Shown here in pieces: positions 34,816 to 38,555 of a stretch of 38,555 nucleotides of DNA. The notes beneath the pieces are model-generated. The model had not been told where the DNA came from. It saw only the letters and a program-made list of their open reading frames with translations, and ran no database searches. The stretch spans positions 1 through 38,555 of the forward strand of contig CACYGL010000008.1 in assembly GCA_902773995.1 (NCBI GenBank), given 5' to 3'. Each line of letters starts with the position of its first letter. Within the stretch, counting starts at the first letter, position 1. This DNA is from an uncultured Coriobacteriaceae bacterium. Its GTDB lineage: Bacteria; Actinomycetota; Coriobacteriia; Coriobacteriales; Atopobiaceae. A program made the position numbers and the translations under genes.

Positions 34816-35604
34816 ATGCCTATCGGACCAGCACGCATGCCCATCATGGACCACCTCGGCGAGCTTCGACGCAGGCTCACCATCATCGTGGTCTCGCTCC
34901 TCACGGTGGCGGTCATCGTCTACTTTGCCACCCCCACCCTCATCGACCTCATGATCGACCAGATTAAGGAGGCCATGCGCGGCGGCGACCTCTACGTCCT
35001 CACTGCGCTCGGCGGCTTCACCATCCGCTTCAAGGTCGCCATGTTCTTCTCGATGATCATCTGCACTCCCATCATCATCTGGGAGATCATGGCCTTCATC
35101 CTGCCGGCGCTCAAGCCCAAGGAGCGCAAGTGGGTCGTCCCCACGGTGGCTGCCCTGGTCGCCCTGTTCTTCATCGGCATGATCTTCTGCTACTACGTGA
35201 TCCAGCCCGCTGCGTTTGGCTGGCTTCTCGACCAGTCATTCGAGTTCGCGCAGAACATGGCCGACGCCGAGGACTACCTCAACATCTACATGCTGCTTGA
35301 GATTGGCTTTGGCATCGCCTTCGAGCTGCCGCTGGTAATCTTCTACCTCTCGATCCTGCACATCGTGCCATACAAGACCTTCCGAGCCCAGTGGCGCTAC
35401 ATCTACGTTGGTCTCATGGTCCTCTCGGCAGTCGTCACGCCCGATGCCTCGCCCGTGACCATGCTCCTCATGTTTGCCGCGCTTATCGCCCTGTACGAGA
35501 TCGCGCTGGCAATTGCCCGCAACGTCATTGTGGCGCGCGACGGCAAGCAGGCCCTCAAGTGGTCCCGCGAGGACTACGAGAACGCAGAGCTCGACAAGCT
35601 TTAA
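34816..35604 (+). CDS. tatC: Sec-independent translocase protein TatC
   Basis: A 262-residue polytopic protein, the twin-arginine signal receptor. It has the conserved N-terminal HLGELRRRL, six hydrophobic helices, FxxPALKPKERK after helix 2 (as FILPALKPKERKW), and GFGIAFELPLVIFYL, all TatC signatures. The C-terminus is charged. It starts at the ATG just after the tatA stop without a strong Shine-Dalgarno; an alternative in-frame ATG is at residue 8 (MPIMDHLGELRR). It is 44 bp before topA and probably in the same transcript. The catalytic-like conserved Glu in GELRRR is present. Confidence 0.95.
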   Translation: MPIGPARMPIMDHLGELRRRLTIIVVSLLTVAVIVYFATPTLIDLMIDQIKEAMRGGDLYVLTALGGFTIRFKVAMFFSMIICTPIIIWEIMAFILPALKPKERKWVVPTVAALVALFFIGMIFCYYVIQPAAFGWLLDQSFEFAQNMADAEDYLNIYMLLEIGFGIAFELPLVIFYLSILHIVPYKTFRAQWRYIYVGLMVLSAVVTPDASPVTMLLMFAALIALYEIALAIARNVIVARDGKQALKWSREDYENAELDKL

Positions 35605-35648
35605 ACTAGGGGGACTCTGCCGTCACGAAGCAAGCGAGGTAATGTTCT

Positions 35649-38190
35649 TTGATCCTTGTCGTCACCGAGAAGAACGATGCCGCCCAGCAAATCGCCAGGC
35701 TCCTCTCCGAGTCCGGCAAGCCCAAGGCGGACAAGGTCTACAACACGCCCATCTACCGCTTTAGGAAGGGCGGGGAGGACTGGGTGACCATAGGCCTGCG
35801 TGGTCACATCATGCAGCCGGACTTCCCGCCCGAGCTCAAGTTTGACCCGCAGGAGGGCTGGTATGGCCTCACCGCCGAGGGCGAGCACCTGCCGGCAGAC
35901 GTGCCTGATGGCCTTGCTCGTCCGCCGTTTGCCACCAAGCGCAAGCCCTTCCTGGCCGATGGCGTGGATATCAAGGGTTGGAAGATCCCGAGCCTGCCGT
36001 ATCTGGTGTGGGCGCCCATCGAGAAGCTCCCCGCCGAGAAGGAGATTATCCGTTCGCTCAAGAACCTCGCCAAGAAGGCAGACTCGGTCATCATTGGCAC
36101 GGACTTCGACCGCGAGGGCGAGCTCATTGGCTCGGATGCACTCAAGCAGATCCTCTCGGTGGCGCCAGACGTGAAGGTTTCTCGTGCGCGCTACTCTGCC
36201 TTCACCAAGGCCGAGATAGACCACGCGTTCGACAACCTGGTGGCGCTCGACCAGGACCTTGCGGACGCGGGTGAGAGCCGCCAGCACATCGACCTCATCT
36301 GGGGCGCCGTGCTCACGCGCTACCTCACCTGCGTGCGCTTTGGCGGCCTGGGCAACACGCGCTCGGCCGGCCGCGTGCAGACGCCCACGCTTGCCCTTGT
36401 GGTTGAGCGCGAGCGCGAGCGTATGGCCTTTGTGCCCGAGGACTACTGGGTCCTCTCGGGTGAGGCCACGCACGCCGATTCCGACCCGTTCCGCATCACG
36501 CACGCCACCGCGCGCTTCACAGACCATGACGCAGCCGAGAAGGCCTATGGCCACGTGCGCGACGCGAAGACCGCTACGGTGCGCGCAGTCACGCGCAAGA
36601 CGCGCCGCGTAAACCCGCCGGTGCCCTTCAACACCACGTCCATGCAGGCAGCCGCGGCGGCCGAGGGCATCTCGCCCGCGCGTGCCATGCGCCTGGCAGA
36701 GTCACTCTACATGGACGGTCTCATCTCGTATCCGCGCGTGGACAACACCGTCTACCCGTCGTCGCTCGACCTGCGCGAGTGCGTGCGCACGCTCTCCTCT
36801 GTGCCGCAGTTTGCGCCCACGTGCAAGGCGCTTCTCGGCCAGGGCACGCTCCATGCCACACGCGGCAAGCAGGAGACAACCGACCACCCGCCCATCTATC
36901 CCACCGGCGCCGCCAACCCGGACAACCTGCAGCCGGCGGAGTGGAAGCTCTACAACCTCATCGCGCGCCGCTTCCTGGCCACGCTCATGGGGCCGGCGAC
37001 GATTGCTCGTGCCGGGCTTCCGCGCCATCTACCCCTACGGCCTCAAGAAGGACGACCAGCTCCCCGAGCTTGCCGAGGGTGACGTCTGCGACGTCACCTC
37101 GATGGCTCTCGACGCCAAGCAGACCGAGCCGCCCGCGCGCTACAGCCAGGGCAAGCTCATCCAGGAGATGGAGAAGCGCGGGCTTGGCACCAAGTCCACG
37201 CGCGCCTCGATCATCCAGCGCCTGTACGATGTGAAGTACCTCAAGAACGACCCAGCCGAGCCCAGCAAGCTGGGTATGGCCATCATCGACGCGCTTACCA
37301 GCTACGCGCCGCGCGTCACCACGCCCGAGATGACCGCCGAGCTCGAGGGTGACATGACCAAGGTTGCCGAGGGTGCCGACACGCAGACGCAGGTCGTCGA
37401 CCACTCGCGCGCGCTTCTCGCAGGTATGATGGACGGGCTCATCGACCACAAGGACGACCTCTCCGAGGCCATCGCCGACGCTGTGACCGCCGACGCCAAG
37501 ATTGGCGTGTGCCCCAAGTGCGGCCGCGACCTGGTTGTGAAGACCTCGGCCAAGACACGCGGGAGCTTTGCCGGCTGCATGGGCTGGCCCGACTGCGACG
37601 TGACGTATCCGCTGCCCAAGGGTCGCATCGAGCCCATCGACGGCGAGGCGGGCGTGTGCCCGGAGTGTGGCGCGCCGCGCGTGAAGGTTCACCCGTTTCG
37701 CAACCGTCCGTACGAGACGTGCATCAACCCGGCCTGCCCCACCAACCGCGAGCCCGATATCGTTGTGGGGGAGTGCGCTGCGTGCAAGGCTGCCGGCCGT
37801 CACGGCGATTTGGTGGCGCACAAGTCCGAGAAGAGCGGCAAGCGGTTTATCCGCTGCACCAACTACGACGAGTGCGGCACGAGCTACCCGCTGCCGCAGC
37901 GCGGCGAGCTGCACGCCACGGGCGAGACCTGCCCTGAGTGCGGCGCGCCCATCGTCGAGGTGGTGACGCAGCGCGGGCCGTGGCGCATCTGCGTGAACAT
38001 GGACTGCCCGAGCAGGGAGAAGAAGGCGCTCAGCGGGGCGCAGCTCGTCTCGACGCAAGAAGGCGTAGCGGAGCGCCGGGTCGCTAACGGCCCTCGCCTC
38101 GTTGGCGCCGCAGCAAAGGTTTTGTACGCGTTGGCTGCTAAAATGCGCTCTCCGGCGCCGGACGGCTGTCCTTCTCGTCGCGCGCTCTAA
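35649..38190 (+). pseudogene. topA: Type IA DNA topoisomerase I with zinc ribbons, frame broken internally
   Basis: It relaxes negative supercoils. The Toprim domain is at the start (VTEKNDAAQQIA, GTDFDREGELIG), with RVQTPTLALV and the active-site Tyr in DGLISYPRVDN. At about 37004, after LMGPATI, the frame is lost. It resumes one base out as VPGFRAIYPYGLKKDDQLP, with roughly 20 residues of the family missing. The later part has EMEKRGLGTKSTRA and a row of zinc ribbons (CPKCG, CPECG twice, and further Cys pairs). The TTG start at 35649 has GAGGT upstream; an ATG 7 bp earlier is out of frame. Near the 3' end, a second one-base shift would give RRSAGRSSSRRKKA and stop at 38068, a more natural basic tail than the present 38190 end. 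TopA is normally needed for growth, so assembly error is a serious alternative. Confidence 0.85.
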
Positions 38191-38332
38191 CGTTTGCCGA
38201 CGCAAATCAACCTTTCGTCGAAATATTACCTTTGTATTACGGCCCACGGAATAGTAGCGCTACGTGAACTTTCCGGGCGCATAGTCTCACACACGCCACG
38301 CAGACGCGGGCGCAACGAAAAGGGAGACCAAG

Positions 38333-38383
38333 ATGTTCCAAGCCACCATGCACGAGTACATCGAGATTACGAGCATTAGCTAG
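38333..38383 (+). CDS. Possible 16-residue leader peptide
   Basis: The short frame encodes MFQATMHEYIEITSIS and is preceded by AAAAGGGAG at ideal spacing, one of the best ribosome binding sites in this part of the window. A 12-bp hairpin begins on the last base of the stop codon. This arrangement (strong ribosome binding site, tiny ORF, hairpin) is typical of translation-linked attenuators, but the gene it would control is not seen because an IS end lies 74 bp downstream. A weak -35/-10 pair (TTTCGT 38213, TATTAC 38235) is upstream. It could also be the start of a gene cut short by the insertion. Confidence 0.4.
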   Translation: MFQATMHEYIEITSIS

Positions 38384-38414
38384 GTGCGGATGGCTACATA
38401 CGGCCGTCCGCACC
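38383..38414 (+). promoter_or_regulatory. Hairpin abutting the short ORF stop (possible attenuator)
   Basis: GGTGCGGATGGC pairs over 12 bp (one G-T pair) with GCCGTCCGCACC around an 8-nt loop. The stem starts at the final G of the TAG stop of the 16-codon ORF. A second GC-rich self-complementary stretch follows (GCGGGCGGCCGC). There is no T run, so simple termination is not obvious. Confidence 0.45.
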
Positions 38415-38456
38415 TGCGGGCGGCCGCGGACCTTTGGGCCCGGGGCTGTTGGGGAG

Positions 38457-38555
38457 TGAACTGCGCCCCAAAACTTGGACGCGATAAATCATAACCGCTA
38501 GGCGGCCTCCCGAAGGGCCTGTTCCCGGAACTCGACCGGGGTCAGGCCCTTCAGC
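38457..38555 (-). mobile_element. End of an IS3-family (IS150-like) insertion sequence
   Basis: TGAACTGCGCCCCAAAACTTGGAC at the left edge resembles the terminal inverted repeat of IS150-group elements, which begins with TG and has the CCCCAAAA..TTGGAC pattern. A transposase C-terminus encoded on the minus strand lies just inside. The rest of the element is beyond the window. The outer base is estimated. It has landed downstream of topA and of the short ORF with hairpin. Confidence 0.8.
38498..38555 (-). CDS. IS3-family transposase (OrfB), C-terminal fragment
   Basis: The minus strand reads LKGLTPVEFREQALREAA followed by TAG at 38498-38500. The YxGLTPxEFR-type ending is the usual C-terminus of the DDE integrase-like OrfB of IS3-family elements (IS150 group). 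Only these 18 codons are in the window, so intactness cannot be judged. Confidence 0.85.
   Translation of the reverse strand, partial: LKGLTPVEFREQALREAA

Noticed and set aside
36990..37015. Programmed frameshifting or translational bypass in topA
   Set aside because: Family sequence appears to be missing rather than interrupted, and no slippery heptamer is seen at the junction, so deletion or assembly error is simpler.

Overview
The window is high-GC DNA with the gene content of an anaerobic host-associated actinobacterium of the class Coriobacteriia, most like Olsenella/Atopobium relatives. The support is an actinobacterial-style fused RmlC-RmlD, an AmaP/DUF2273/Asp23 envelope set next to murT-gatD, secreted proteins with DUF5648-like and InlB-type repeats, a zinc-ribbon-rich type IA topoisomerase, and the GAGACAAAGGGA palindromes that I recall from this class. 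No rRNA, tRNA or CRISPR array was seen. Species-level identity is inference.

Layout. 1-96 is the end of an IS21-type element. 97-800 is a non-coding, partly AT-rich stretch with a symmetric repeat array. 801-2822 (minus) is a two-gene unit: a small unknown protein and a frame-broken DUF1858/DUF438/hemerythrin/PAS protein. A second symmetric array (2975-3215) separates it from a DEAD-box helicase (3246-4781, minus). An XRE regulator (5012, plus) converges on a frame-broken secreted CAP-domain protein (5583-7290, minus). A large sorted surface protein follows (7519-9696, minus). From 9953 the plus strand carries a queuosine-precursor-type transporter, an SDR, a pentapeptide-repeat protein, a 3-hydroxyacyl-CoA dehydrogenase, rmlCD and rmlB, amaP-DUF2273-asp23-murT-gatD, and a ribokinase. 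A DUF6541-like membrane protein (21226-23259, minus) is divergent from two overlapping family 2 glycosyltransferases. Then come a HAD phosphatase (minus), a CapA-like protein, aspS, a glutaredoxin, a small unknown protein (minus), a frame-broken aminotransferase, a TPR protein, a STAS protein, tatA, tatC and a frame-broken topoisomerase I. A 16-codon ORF with a hairpin precedes an IS3-type element cut by the window end.

How they fit together. Much of the window concerns the cell envelope: dTDP-rhamnose synthesis, glycosyltransferases, a polytopic membrane protein, a CapA-like protein, lipid II amidation (MurT/GatD), Asp23-type envelope stress proteins, Tat export and two secreted surface proteins.

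Most unusual signals. (1) Intergenic arrays of about 40-bp period lie on both sides of two transcription units; two of them are symmetric to the base over 240-250 bp. (2) A palindrome family supplies the stop codons of five genes. (3) Three genes have lost short, non-triplet internal segments, and a fourth is broken at a G7 run. (4) The MurT zinc ribbon lacks its fourth cysteine. I do not see a clear-cut new defence or biosynthetic system. The repeat families are the best candidates for something undescribed.
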